A DNA stretch of 64,000 bases from contig NC_065576.1 of assembly GCF_937616625.2 (NCBI RefSeq), forward strand, positions 37,908,628 to 37,972,627. The letters are read 5' to 3'. The translations under genes were made by a program, and so were the position numbers. Position 1 is the first letter of the stretch. Every line of letters begins with the position of its first letter. Shown one piece after another: positions 9,898 to 20,490 of this stretch. The DNA is from Mercurialis annua (taxonomy: Eukaryota; Streptophyta; Magnoliopsida; Malpighiales; Euphorbiaceae). Below the pieces are notes generated by a model. It did no database searches. It was given only the letters and a program-made list of their open reading frames with translations, and was not told where the DNA came from.

Positions 9898-12323
9898 TGT
9901 AATAGTCCAAAATATTTAAGTATTTAATTGGACCATGTGTTCAGTTTTGATTCGTCAGGATGGCAATATCGAAAATAATTTTCAAGAAATTAAAGGAATT
10001 TAATATCATATTCCAATTCTAAAGTTGGAATTTAAATTAAAAGGAAAAATGTCAAGAAAAGTCGTGAACTAGAGTTCAGGGACTAAAGTGGTAATTTAAC
10101 CATATAAATCTCGAAATAAAAATTATTTCGCCAAAGTCCGCGAAATGTTTTATAGTACCTGTGGTAAAAGTTTCGGGTCAATCGGAGACCTTTTAAAATT
10201 TGGACGCGAATGCGTTTTGGACTAAATTGCAACTTTTGAAAAGTTCAAGGACTAAAGTGAAAATTAGCCAATAGGTCTCGAGAATAGTAATTAAAAGATT
10301 ATTGACAGAAAATAATAATTTTTAGTTAGTATTATTTATATGAATATAAATAATACGTAAGTAATCGAGTAAAAGAGTAATTTAACCGTTTGGTTAAATT
10401 AGAATATTTAAAGAGAAATGGTTTAAGTTAAAGAAATAAAGGGTCAAAGAAGTCAATTAACCATTTATATATATAGAAGCTGATCATTCAAAGAATGATC
10501 TAGATGAATGGCGAAGACATCAGAGAAATGAAGACAAATATAACGAACGATTACGATCCGCCGCAGTTTCGTCGTTTCTTGACCAAATCGAGCGTTCTTT
10601 ATATCGATTCGTTCAGAATTCGATTCTCTATCATTGTTAAGCTTCAAATCAAGGTAAGCTTGACGTTTTTATTATGAGAATTAGTGAATAAGGGTTATTT
10701 TGTTTAAACGAATTAAACGAATTGTAATCGCGTTTCTATAGTCGTTTTTAGCGAGAATTGAATTGAGTTATATGCTTAAATGATGTGGAAGCATGTCGGA
10801 AACGCCGGTGAGCAGCGAAGCGCCCGGAAAACGACATTTCCGGGGGCTGAGTGCGGTGTGCGAACGCACACCTGTGTGTGCGAACGCACACCTGCTGGTG
10901 TGCGAACGCACACCGGGCTGTGCGTAAGCACGGGACCCTTCGTGCGCTCGCATAGCCAGCTACCGCGCCTATTTGGACATTTTATCTTGTTTCGACTTAA
11001 ATCTTCGACTTCAAGTACGTCGGACATTAAAAGTGAATCACGGACCCCGAAAACGAGAATTTTGGATATCAAATTTAACGAGTTCAATTAAAGTTTCGGG
11101 ATATAAGGAACCTAAGTTTAAGAATCGATGAATAAGAGATATAACGAATATCTCGACTAAGTATTAGAATACGATAAAAAATTAAGAGTCGTATTTGAAA
11201 TACGATTATATTAACCTAAGTTTATAACTTAGGATTTTAGTACTAGTCTACGTTTATGAATTAAAACGTACATATGATTTGAATAGGAATTGGATGTATC
11301 GTTAGGCTACCAAGCCGCCGAGCTGGAGTAATTACGAGATCAAACGATGCACGGAGCCTACGTGTTCGGGTGACGATAATACAGTTTTGGATAGCGGTCA
11401 CTGTGAGTGTCATATTTACTTTTGCATATTATTACAAAAGTTATTTTCATACCTTATTAGCATTATTATCCATATATCGCATGAAAATGATGTGCTTGTG
11501 TAAGATGTTATTTTTGATGAGTTTGATTATATGAATGCTGTCGTATTCGTTGTTTTGAAGATGAGTATCTAGTGTGCGGTCCAAAGAGACCAACTACCTA
11601 TTGGGTGTCAATAGGCTGTGTGATTACTGGCGAGTCAGTCTAGAGTGCCTGACTTTGTGATTAAGAATTAAGATATATTATGCATGATATGATACGAATA
11701 CGATACGAGAGTGAACTCGGTTACAATGTAACCTGAGCAGTGGGTTGGACCCATCAGTGAGTTGGACTCACACTTTAAGTTTCGATACGCGAGAGCACTC
11801 GGCTACGGTGTAGTCTAGAGTCCCTGTATCTAGTGAGTTGGACTCACACTTTGAAATTAATAATGTTTGCTTGTATCATAAATTTATATACGTATTAAGC
11901 GTGTGACGCTATATTTTAATAATACTATAAGTAACTTGCAAACTCACTCAGTATTTTTCCAAATACTGACCCCTCACTCTGATGTTTGCAGGTAGACAGA
12001 GTCGGATCAGACAAACCATCTCCATTGTGCCAGAAGTCATTGGACTTGCACAAGTATGAGTTCCTAAAGCTGCAGTAGTCAGTAGGTGTCAGTATTAGAT
12101 AAACATTTTAACTTCAAACAGTATTTTATATTGTAAACTCTGATATGATATTTTAGTATTTATAAATGTATTATTCAAAAGAGTTTTTCTGAAAATGTTT
12201 TATATATAATATTATATTTTTAAATGCGAAAAATTATTAGTAGTTTTAGGCTTACTACGGATTTCGGAGCTATCACTCCCATTTTCTAGCGCCGGTCTCG
12301 GCTCAATAATTTAGGTCTTGACA
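9898..12323 (+). mobile_element. Probable solo LTR of another Tekay-like gypsy element
   Basis: It starts TGTAATAGTCC with ATTTAATTGGACC soon after, echoing the start of the LTR at 59880 (TGTAATACCCC … TTAATTAGGACC). It ends with TTTCTAGCGCCGGTCTCG … GTCTTGACA, nearly the same 3' end as the LTRs at 59880 and 35599. No coding interior is attached. The flanking pentamers ctcta and ctttc agree at only three positions, so the target duplication is weak and the 5' boundary less certain. It contains a cluster of short palindromes at 10855-10914. Confidence 0.65.
10855..10914. repeat. Three tandem GTGTGCGAACGCACAC palindromes
   Basis: The 16-bp unit GTGTGCG-AA-CGCACAC occurs at 10856-10871, 10876-10891 and 10898-10913, spaced 20 to 22 bp apart. 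Each is a 7-bp inverted repeat around AA. The area is far more GC-rich than the rest of the LTR, and a nearby CCGGAAA…TTTCCGG pair adds another dyad. Confidence 0.85.
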
Positions 12324-12642
12324 CTTTCACACGACGAAGAACCAAAAATTTTGCCAAAACTTCAAGCAAGTAATAACTTCATTTGTATTTGTTCAGGGTT
12401 CATCCCATTTTTGATTCTTTATGCCTTGAGAAGAGTTACTTCTTTTTTGGCTCTATTTGTAATCTCCATTGACCTTTATAACCACAGCTTCTGTCCCTCA
12501 TTAGTGAGGTCAGATCCTGAGGATTATCAATAAATTATGTGGCGATCTCACGTTTTAAAAAAAAAAATTTTATAAAAAATCACAACTTTTAAATAAAATT
12601 TTATTAATCACAATTTTTCAAAAGTTGCCATATAAAATTATA
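12324..12642. other. Spacer without recognised gene
   Basis: A frame of about 70 codons (12318-12533) opens only with a TTG codon and matches nothing I know. The rest is A/T runs up to the Stowaway element. Confidence 0.4.
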
Positions 12643-12902
12643 CTCCCTCCGTCCCGTTTAAAAAGTCCCATATTCTATTTTGGGATGTCCCATTTAAAAA
12701 GTCCCATTACTATTTTAAGAATACTTTTCTATTGAATACCCCATTTTACCCTTATTTTAGTTATCTTAAAAGAGTTTTATAGAAAATTCCACTATCATTA
12801 ATAGGGGCAAAACATGAAAAAACATGAAAAGACAAGAATAATTAATGTTTTCTTAATCTATGTGTAAAGTCAAATGGGACTTCTAAAGTGGGACGAAGGG
12901 AG
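12643..12902. mobile_element. Stowaway MITE
   Basis: The 260-bp element starts CTCCCTCCGTCCC and ends GGGACGAAGGGAG, the classic Stowaway (Tc1/mariner) terminal inverted repeats. It is flanked by TA on both sides (12641-12642 and 12903-12904). No coding capacity. Confidence 0.9.
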
Positions 12903-12904
12903 TA

Positions 12905-13726
12905 AATTTTTATTTGTTTTTCAAATCTATCATTTCGATATCTTTAATGACTAAATTCTTCACTAAATCATTAATAAAAGATCAAAATTATAAATCGACA
13001 TCAAATATTATTATCTTTCAATTAGAGTATGTAGGATTATGAAGTTTTAGTCAAAAAAAATATACCGAATTTTATTTTGGTGATATATTTAAAATAAAAT
13101 AAAAGGTCGTACCTTTAAATACCAACATTTAAAAGTCTTAATTAAAATAAAATTTCGTGTAAAAGTCGTGACTTTTATGGAATTAACCCTTGAAAAAATC
13201 ATTGTAATTAGAATTTCTTAGTTCATAAAATGTTTTGGCAAAATAATTTTTTAGATTTAGCAATCCGATCATTTTATAAAATATATGTCTCAAAATAATT
13301 TGAGAATTATGATCTCTGTCAATTTTACGAATTGAAATAAATATATCAAATTCCCAATTTAAACATGTTTTCAAGAACATAATTCTCAATTTAAACTCAT
13401 ATAATTCTTCCAATACTAAAATAAAGTACCAATTTTATAAAATATAATTCATGTAATAAAAAAAACATATAAATATAAGTTCAGAATATATATTATTTAG
13501 AGTATGAATATAATTGTCTCAATTTGTAGAATTCGTATTAAAATATCATTTTGCCTAAATTTTTTTATCAGCATGTAGATATCAAACGACGATAGTCTAA
13601 GTGACACAAGTATTGTAATTTGATGTGAGAAATCCTAAAAATATATCATAATAAAAAAAAATCACTTAATAAACAAAAATTTTTATCCCGAAACCATCAC
13701 AATGTAGTGCAAGTAACGAAATATGT
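12905..13726. other. AT-rich intergenic sequence
   Basis: Long A/T runs, no open frame with recognisable content. It would include the 3' untranslated region of the SPH gene on the minus strand. Confidence 0.5.
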
Positions 13727-14203
13727 TTATTCATACAAAGAATCAAGAATGGTTGTATTTTCATTTTGACATTTCTTCCAAGTAAACTTCAATTCATAAC
13801 TATTAGCATCAGGATTCATTAAAAAAACACCTTCTTCAGTCGCTTTCCAAAAACAATACTTATAATCAAAGCAATGAGCCCAAATAAACTTATACAATTG
13901 TGGCAAAAATGCCTTGAAACGCTTATGTCCTTCTTTCCATGACAATGTACAATGAAATAATGTTGTCCCCCAAAAGTTCATTCTAAAATTCCATTCTTGC
14001 TTCTGCATGGGATTCAGTTTCTGAATTCCGAGATCGGTGTCGGAAGATCGACAATGCGTTCTAATGCTTTCATTTTTGAATCCGTTCATTATGTACACAT
14101 GATACCGTTGAAACATAACTACTTTATTTCTGAATTCTCTCGCTTCTATTCTTCGGGTAGCTAATGCTAGGAGAAAGATTATGAGACATTTAAATTTCTT
14201 CAT
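13727..14203 (-). CDS. S-protein homologue (plant self-incompatibility S1 family)
   Basis: A single-exon frame of 158 codons. Residues 1-21 (MKKFKCLIIFLLALATRRIEA) form a secretion signal peptide. The mature part follows the S1/SPH pattern: YHVYIMNGFKN near the start, THCRSSDTDLGIQKL in the first strand region, then WNFRMNFWGTTLFHCTLSW, the family's hallmark NFWGTTLFxC segment. Later come HCFDYKYCFWKATEEGVF and a C-terminal FTWKKC. Four conserved cysteines expected for two disulphides can be picked out. Length, lack of introns and a secreted architecture fit the family. The founding members are the stigma S proteins of Papaver; most SPH genes in other plants are of unknown role and many are expressed in floral tissue. 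It lies alone between transposons. The ATG at 14203 is the only sensible start. Confidence 0.88.
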   Translation of the reverse strand: MKKFKCLIIFLLALATRRIEAREFRNKVVMFQRYHVYIMNGFKNESIRTHCRSSDTDLGIQKLNPMQKQEWNFRMNFWGTTLFHCTLSWKEGHKRFKAFLPQLYKFIWAHCFDYKYCFWKATEEGVFLMNPDANSYELKFTWKKCQNENTTILDSLYE

Positions 14204-14926
14204 TTTTTTTGCTCACTTTTGTTTATTCTTCTTTAAGAATTTATGTATAGCAAGTTTATGATTATTCTATATGTGGTATAAAAAAGAAGAATTAGGTATG
14301 TATAATTAGGATGAAAAAACAAAATTGAGTTAAAAAGAACTTAAATCCACTAATTATTTTAGTTATTTGAGATTTTTTTGTTAGACTCGAATGTGAATCC
14401 TTCATACACACTCTTATAAAACTTTACTACTTTTAATTTGTGAAATTCACTTATATGTGGATGATCCACTATAAACCGAATGTAGGTGAGATTTGTTTTT
14501 ATATTTTATGTTACATTTAATTTAGTAATTTATAATTTATTGTTTTTATTATTTAAATGTGAGAGCATCAATTTTAATCAGTTAAAATAAAAATTGATGA
14601 TACAGATTAAAAACTAGTTTGTAAATTTGATTAATATGTGAGGTTGCCATTATATAAAACCAATAACAAGAAACTATAATGCTAAAAAAATGTACCAAGT
14701 TTGATCAGCTAACTATTAAGTGAAAATCATAACTACCATGATCCATAAGTTGGGTTTTGCTTATAGTTTAGCGAGTATTTAAAGATTTCCATCAGCAATG
14801 AGCAAAACAAAAAGGAAAAATTATATATATGGTGTTTGGAACTTTTAAAATAGACAAAAATTATTCAAAAACCACCTACCTTTATACTTTTTTTTTCTCA
14901 GTGGCAACATAATACAGATTAAACAA
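14204..14926. other. Upstream region of the SPH gene
   Basis: AT-rich, no open frame. It should contain the SPH promoter on the minus strand, but I see no convincing minus-strand TATA box. Confidence 0.4.
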
Positions 14927-15129
14927 GGCTTAATGGCAAAAAATATCCAAATCTTTAGGACTTATTGTAATTTTATTCAAACCTTTTAATTTTTTATGAT
15001 AATATACAAATTGCATTAATTTGTTGCGATAATAGCCAAATTGCACTTTTTATGTGAATTGTTTTTTGAGGTTTTTGCCATTTCTTCGGACTTTTACTAT
15101 GTTATTACTTATTATCACTACCACATAAG

Positions 15130-15350
15130 TCACTTTCAGCAACACTATCCTCGCAACAGTATCAATACTGTTGCAATAGTACATATAAGGCAACAGAAAG
15201 ATTACGGTTAAAAACCGTTACAAAAAAATTAAGAAAATTTAAAAATATACAACATAAGGTAACATATATAGAAAACGGTTGCATTAGCATAAGAAAATGC
15301 AACAGTTTGACTCAATTTAGCAACACTTTCAAACTGTTGTCTTTTATTAA
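15130..15350. repeat. Left subterminal repeats of the CACTA element
   Basis: Short words such as GCAACAGT, ACTGTTGC, GCAACACT and AACCGTTAC recur in both orientations. The same words fill 18950-19430 at the other end. Confidence 0.8.
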
Positions 15351-15514
15351 CTCATATCAAATTATATTTTTAACTACAAAATTTATAAGTCCTAATATAC
15401 AATAAACTACTCAATACTGTAATAAACTTTTAATCATACCTTAAAAAAACTCAAACCGATGCCAATCTCAACAATTAGTAAATAATTTAATATTTGGTTT
15501 CATTTCACTTAAAG

Positions 15515-15915
15515 CTTCCGCGATATTCTCTGATTTTGTAATCTCTCTTTGCCATCTTCGCCATCTCTCTTCGATTGAAGGTAAGCGATCTTTCTTTCTT
15601 TATTTTCATTTTCAGTTTCATTAGCTGATTAGCAATTTCAATTTCATCGATTGAAGGTAAGCTCTCATTTTCGTTGCTCTCATTTTCATTTTCAATTTCA
15701 ATTTCAAAGGTAAACTCTCTTTTTCGTTGCTCTCATTTTCAATTTCAATTTGATTTACAGTGCGCAACCTAGGGTTTACAGATAATTTGAAGGTAATCTC
15801 ATTTTCAATTCTCTTGTCCATTGGCTAAAGGTAATCTCATTTTCAATTTCATTCAACTTAGGTTTAATGGATAATTTGAAGATCTCTTCAATGTCTTCAC
15901 CTGCTAAAGTAAGCA
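15515..15915 (+). repeat. Leader-like segment, copy 1, in the CACTA element
   Basis: It contains ATCTCTCTTTGCCATCTTCG, several CTCATTTTC/AATTTC units, AAGGTAA splice-donor-like words and TTGAAGATCTCTTCAATGTC at 15877-15896. Copy 2 (17640-17910) repeats the same series in the same order. CT-rich text with GGTAAG-type donors looks like a transcribed 5' leader with introns. Its location upstream of the DEG1-type fragments suggests it acts as their leader. Confidence 0.6.
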
Positions 15916-16349
15916 TAATTTTAAATATAATTATGATTGTTTTGGTGTACTTTTGATAGTAATAATTTAGCTAAATTAGTCTATCTGAATTTGATTTTCA
16001 TTTTTTTAATTATGATGTCTGAATTAATCTATTTGTTTAGATTTAATGGAAATTAAAATTATTACGGATGAATTAGTTAAAATCTCACTACCACATAATG
16101 TGCCAACGGCGGCAACAGTAGCTTAGCAGCTCTGCTTTCTGTGAGCGTATGTCTGTGATGAACATATAGCATGTTTGCATTGAAGAGTTTGAGGCTGCAT
16201 CCCTATGAGCACATCTCCGTGACTTTTCATTAGCACGAGAATTAGTATTAGTGCGCCAATAAGGCGGTTACTTATAAAATAACATATTTGTCAAGGCAAA
16301 TATAGAATCTGCAGAGTTTAGTTGTTATGTGTTTAATTTCTGAATTTCA

Positions 16350-16945
16350 GCTTTTGTGACAAAGCTCGTGGTAAGAGAGGAAAATAAGCAAAGTCTGATT
16401 AGTGAAGATTGTAAAGGTGGCTTATTACACACACAAGAAGCTCCTGCAATGGAGGCGCAAAAGAAAGGTAGTACTATTATACTTTTAATTAATTGACGAT
16501 TAAGCATGTTTTTTTATTGATAAACACTCTTAATTAATTTATTTATAATTCTTTGTGTATCTAAAATATGAATGAACTTATAAATGGATCTTTACCAACT
16601 TGCGAAATTCCCATCTGCAAAGAGTTCCAAATAAACCACTTGCATTGCCAACAGGTAATTATATTTAAATATAGTTTGGTGCTTTAGATGTACTTAAGAC
16701 ATCCAAATTATACAATATTCAAATTTCCCTTATTGTTTATCACATTTGATTCAGCTGAAATGTTGGCATTGGAAACTGTGACATTTGCATTATGCAGATT
16801 TGGCTTCTTACAATCATACATATACTGGTTTATCAAAAACAAAGGCGAAGTCCAATTTGAAGCCAAAACTTTTGAGGAGTTGAACTTTAATGAAACCTAC
16901 CGCATGTGTATTAGCCAAGAAAATTCGTCATCCGGTTTCAGGTAA
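16350..16945 (+). pseudogene. Unidentified captured exon-like pieces
   Basis: After TTTCAG at 16345-16350 a frame reads VTKLVVREENKQSLISEDCK and ends near a GTAGTA donor at 16468. A second piece precedes GTAATT at 16656. A third runs 16755-16941 with KGEVQFEAKTFEELNFNETY. These look like exons of a plant gene, but I do not recognise it. It is possible that they come from a single unknown locus. Confidence 0.35.
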
Positions 16946-17080
16946 TTCTTGATAGGACGGCCAGTAGCAGCGGAACTGATACGACGGCCGCTTCTTGATA
17001 GTTCAAGAAGCCTAATTGGAATAAACACAGCCATATACTCTCCATCTGGTGCATCCTCTAGTGTTTTTAAAACAGTGAGT
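16946..17080 (+). pseudogene. Captured DEG1-type protease fragments, one inverted
   Basis: From 16984 on the plus strand the frame gives PLLDSSRSLIGINTAIYSPS and GASSSV, which matches the catalytic-serine side of the chloroplast protease DEG1 (GNSGGPLLDSSG…). The catalytic GNSGG is gone; RRP stands in its place. Immediately before it, on the minus strand (16986 to 16946), RRISSAATGRPIK matches the DEG1 segment that should come just upstream, REISSAATGRPIQ. So two neighbouring pieces of the same gene lie head to head, showing a local inversion after or during capture. The parent is a thylakoid-lumen ATP-independent serine protease. The match is from memory but is long and specific. Confidence 0.8.
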
Positions 17081-17529
17081 TGCAATGAAACCTTGGAGTT
17101 GCTTTTCTTGATAAACTTTATCAGTCATCACACAATTTAAGCCAATATGCAGAAGCAGAAACGCCGTCCTTTTTTTCATACATATAATAGTTAGTTTGCA
17201 GCACAAATTTGGTCCATTTTTATTCATACACATAATATTATTTTGTTATTTACAAATGACTAAATTAATTTGAATAAATAAAATTTATTAGAGGTTATTA
17301 TTGTACTTTTTCCGGTGTCCTCCATCCTTTTCTTTATTATTTATAAATTACTAAATTCATCCGACTAACTAAACTTTAATAGAGGTTTATCATAGTACTT
17401 TAGTCATGGCTCCCCTCTAGCTTTTAACATTTTTCTTGCATATCATGTGACATTGAACTTAAGATCTGTTTAGTGGGATGCAGGTTATAAAGAACTTTTT
17501 CATTTCTTAAAGCATGTATTCTTTTGCAG

Positions 17530-17639
17530 GGTCTGTTATCCACAAAACTTGATGCTTATGGAAGACTTATTTTGGGTGATATTATTACATCTGTGAATGG
17601 GAAAAAAAAAGTTACAAATGGCAATGATTTGTACAAATA
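17530..17639 (+). pseudogene. Captured DEG1-type exon (PDZ-region start)
   Basis: Following TTTTGCAG (acceptor at 17529), the frame reads GLLSTKLDAYGRLILGDIIT and SVNGKKKVTNGNDLYK, then a TAA at 17637. DEG1 proteins have the same stretch (AGLQSTKRD…GRL.LGDIITSVNG.KV.NG.DLY) in the PDZ domain. The intervening DEG1 exons are missing. An A-run has added one lysine codon relative to the usual GKKV. Confidence 0.82.
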
Positions 17640-17910
17640 AATCAGTTAAAGTTCTCATTTTCATTGCTCTGCTCTCATTTGCGCAACACCATCTCTCTTT
17701 GCCATAATTTCTCTTCGTCATCGCCATAATCTCTCTTCGCCGTCTCTTTTTCCGTCGGTTAAAGGTAATCGCGATCTCTCTTCTCCATTTTTACTTTCAT
17801 TTCATGTTCAGTGCGTGAGTTTTACAGTGCGCAATTTCCATCTCTTCAACTCCAAAGGTTTGCTGATAATTTGAAGATCTCTTCAATGTCATCACATGTA
17901 AAGTAAGTAA
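17640..17910 (+). repeat. Leader-like segment, copy 2, in the CACTA element
   Basis: It repeats the order seen at 15515-15915: CTCATTTTCATTGCTCT, ATCTCTCTTTGCCATAATTT, AAGGTAATC, and TTGAAGATCTCTTCAATGTC (17870-17889) followed by AAAGTAAG. It lies between the DEG1-type and STN7-type fragments, upstream of the latter. Confidence 0.65.
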
Positions 17911-18324
17911 TTAGCTTTCATACCTTTGTTTTTTTGGTAAATTCAGCACGGATTTATGTTTTGAATTTTGGTTAGTTCAGCTACTTTGTGTTGTCAAGAA
18001 GTGAAATTATGAATAAGTAATTAGCTTTCACACATTTGTTTTTTTTTTTTTTGGAAATTGGATTTCATTGTCTAAAATCCAACTTATTCTGGTGGATGAG
18101 GATCTCCTAAGGCGTTAAATATAGAATGATTTATGTGTCATCATCATTTGTTTAGTTCAGTTGCAGCTCATCATCATCATTACAAGCCATTGAATAGAAT
18201 GATTTAAGTGTCATTTTGCATTGTTACAACATAACACTATGTTGCACATAAACGAAAACGTTAAAACAAAAATCTACATCGTAACAATTTGCTCATCTTT
18301 TTTCCTTGTTTTTATGGTTGAGCA

Positions 18325-18840
18325 GTTGAATTTACCAAATAGATTTGATATTTACAGTGCTGGCCTAATTGTTTTACAAATGGTGAGTAACAGAAACTGC
18401 TGAGTTACTTTAGTTTTTGTGTTAAATACACAGAATGCCCGGAGTCATGGTTATATCCTATTGATATCCTAAATAAGCTTAAACCAAGAAGACTTTTCTT
18501 GTTTCAGGCATTTCCAGGGTTTAAGTATGACAGTGGCTTAATACAATTCAACCGTTAGTTGGAAAAGTGTGATTATTACTTAGTAACCTGGAGGAAACTT
18601 GTAGAGCCACGTGCAAGCGCTGAACTTCGAAGAGGATTTGAGTTACTGGATTTAGACGGAGGGATAAGATGGGAGCTTCTGACATCAATTGTCTGATCCA
18701 AAGCGTGACAAAGAACAAGTATAAAAGCAGCATTGGCACATCCTTATTTTATAGAGAAGGTCTGCTGGTTTTATCTTTCATACAAACGCTGAGGATGGAA
18801 TACTTTCAAGCGACACAACAAGATGGAATTTTTAATTTTA
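18325..18840 (+). pseudogene. Captured STN7-type thylakoid kinase fragment with intron
   Basis: Exon piece 18325-18382 reads LNLPNRFDIYSAGLIVLQM and ends at a GTGAGT donor. The intron runs to TTTCAG at 18506. The second exon starts AFPGFKYDSGLIQFNR and continues with LVTWRKLVEPRASAELRRGF and ELLDLDGGIRWELLTSI, then AALAHPYF and, in another frame, FYREGLLVLSFIQTLRMEYF with RATQQD-like text. This is the C-lobe end of STN7, the chloroplast state-transition kinase. There are stops at about 18556 and 18700 and a frameshift near 18755, so no kinase can be made. The retained intron shows capture from genomic DNA rather than from a messenger. Confidence 0.85.
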
Positions 18841-18949
18841 GCGAATATTTTCTGTTTTTTATTTTGTGTTTCGAATTTTAGCAAACATTAAATTGTTGTC
18901 TAGCATGAATTTTGAAATTATGTATAAGATTTATTTAAATTTTTATACA

Positions 18950-19430
18950 AAATAAATTAAATTGTTGCCTTTTCTATATAAGCTGTTGGTTAAAGTTTTA
19001 GTCAAATTATAGTGTTGCATAAAACAATACAAATTGTTACCTTATAAAAAAAACCATTGCCTAAAATGCAATACGAAACTGCTACAAAAGATGTTTGAAA
19101 CTGTTGTTTAAAGTTTTAGTCAAACCATTGCAAATAGTATATATAAGTGTTGCATAAAATACTATAAAAACCGTTGCCTTATTAAAAAGATTGTTGCCTA
19201 AACTGCATAATTTAACTGTTGCAGAAGATGTTTATAACCGCTGCCTTTGCTATTAATTGCAACAGCTTTTTTTTCTATTACTATAGATTAAAAAACCTGC
19301 TGCAATAGCTATCAGAACCTATTGCAGCGGCCGCAAATGTAGCTGATTGAAAACCGTTGCAATAGACTTAAGACAACGGTTTTTGTACATTAAGCAACAG
19401 TTATCCACTGTTGCTGAAAGTGACTTATGT
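18950..19430. repeat. Right subterminal repeats of the CACTA element
   Basis: Dense AACTGTTGC, AACCGTTGC, ACCATTGC and GCAACAG words, the mirror of 15130-15350. Confidence 0.85.
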
Positions 19431-19677
19431 GGTAGTGTATACATCAAAAAATAATAATAACCTAATATCTTAATTGAAAAGAACAAGTTAAGCCATCAAT
19501 TTGGCTATTACTGCGACGGATAAAATGCAATTTGGATAAAATATTTGATTAATTTGGATATTATTGCAAATATTTAAAAGGTTTAGCCATCAATTTGGCT
19601 ATTATTGCAAATATTTAAAAGGTTTGGATAAAATTGCAACAAGTCGTAAAGATTTGAGTTTTTTTTACCATTATGCC

Positions 19678-20481
19678 AAAAAAAAACAAACCAATTGTAC
19701 CCTTTTTTGATTTTTCGTGTTTCGATTCTATCCCTATTAAATAAAACCTCTTTTCATTTGAAGAAAAATTTAAAATAATCCTTCATTTTTAGCTTATATT
19801 CTAACTAAACGTTAATGTTATTAATAATAGTAAAAGAAATACATTCTTCCCCAAAAAATTCAACAAATAATAATAATAATAATTTTATTTAATTTATATT
19901 AATTATCAATAATTTTTTACAATCAAAAACCGTTAAAAAACCCCTTTACACAAAACAAAGCCGATTATAGAAAAAAAAAAATTAAAAACGCTCCTTACGA
20001 ACCTACTGCGTGCCACTGGAGAAGGAGCTCCTTCTATGATCGGACAAGAAGCAGATGCAAGCTGCTCCATCTCCGGTGGACCGCGGTGTGGATCCAGGGC
20101 TCGAGTCCAAAAATCCATCTTACTCTTTATCGTTCAGGAAGGACTAAATCCAACCATAAACATAGCGGCTTATACATTCTTTGATCCATCAATACTGGTC
20201 CGATTTTAAAATGGACCATTGTGTGGATATAAAAATAGTGTAACAATTACTGTAACCAGAAAAAAACGTGGCTAGCTACACACATTATCTCCATCTCTTA
20301 TATATTGAATCTCATATCAGTAACCTTTATCAACTGGACGTCCGATTAAACAGTGGTTATAAGCAGGTTTATGGTCATACATATGATTGACAAGAAAATT
20401 ACATATGAGAGGAGAAATATTCGAATCCCATCAAGAAGAAAAAATGGTAAATGGTAGGATAAGTGCGGGACGCGGAACAAG
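19678..20481. other. Intergenic; contains a repeat shared with 30608-30905
   Basis: 19688-19830 (TTGTACCCTTTTTTGATTTTTCG … CTTATATTCTAAC) is repeated at 30680-30845. A GC-richer patch at 19990-20115 has no recognisable product. A TA-rich stretch follows. Confidence 0.5.
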
Positions 20482-20490
20482 TATTGGAAA

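Larger units (their letters stand above)
15116..19437 (+). mobile_element. Complete non-autonomous CACTA element with captured gene fragments
   Basis: The ends are CACTACCACATAAGTCACTT…(15116) and the exact reverse complement AAGTGACTTATGTGGTAGTG (to 19437), continuing into AGCAACA/TGTTGCT, a terminal repeat of roughly 28 bp. The 3-bp target duplication is TAT on both sides (15113-15115 and 19438-19440). The subterminal regions (15130-15350 and 18950-19430) are studded with AACNGTTGC/GCAACNGTT words in both orientations, which in CACTA elements serve as transposase binding sites. No transposase frame is present. The interior holds plant gene fragments that keep exon-intron junctions: DEG1-like pieces at 16946-17636 and an STN7-like piece at 18325-18840. 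It is therefore a gene-capturing (Pack-type) CACTA element of 4322 bp. Confidence 0.9.
14927..19677. mobile_element. Inverted-repeat (foldback) element split by a CACTA insertion
   Basis: The left arm starts GGCTTAATGGCAAAAAATA and continues CAAATCTTTAGGACTTATTG. The reverse complement of the right end reads GGCATAATGGTAAAAAAAAC and then CAAATCTTTACGACTTGTTG. The arms (about 14927-15060 and 19490-19677) pair over well over 50 bp. Between them lies a complete CACTA element, so this older element was its landing site. The right arm has an internal duplication of the ATTTGGCTATTATTGCAAAT unit. No target duplication could be fixed. Confidence 0.65.

Noticed and set aside
10768..11091. Three overlapping frames on both strands with THTG/CVRT repeats
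   Set aside because: They result from the palindromic GTGTGCGAACGCACAC repeats; no coding signature.
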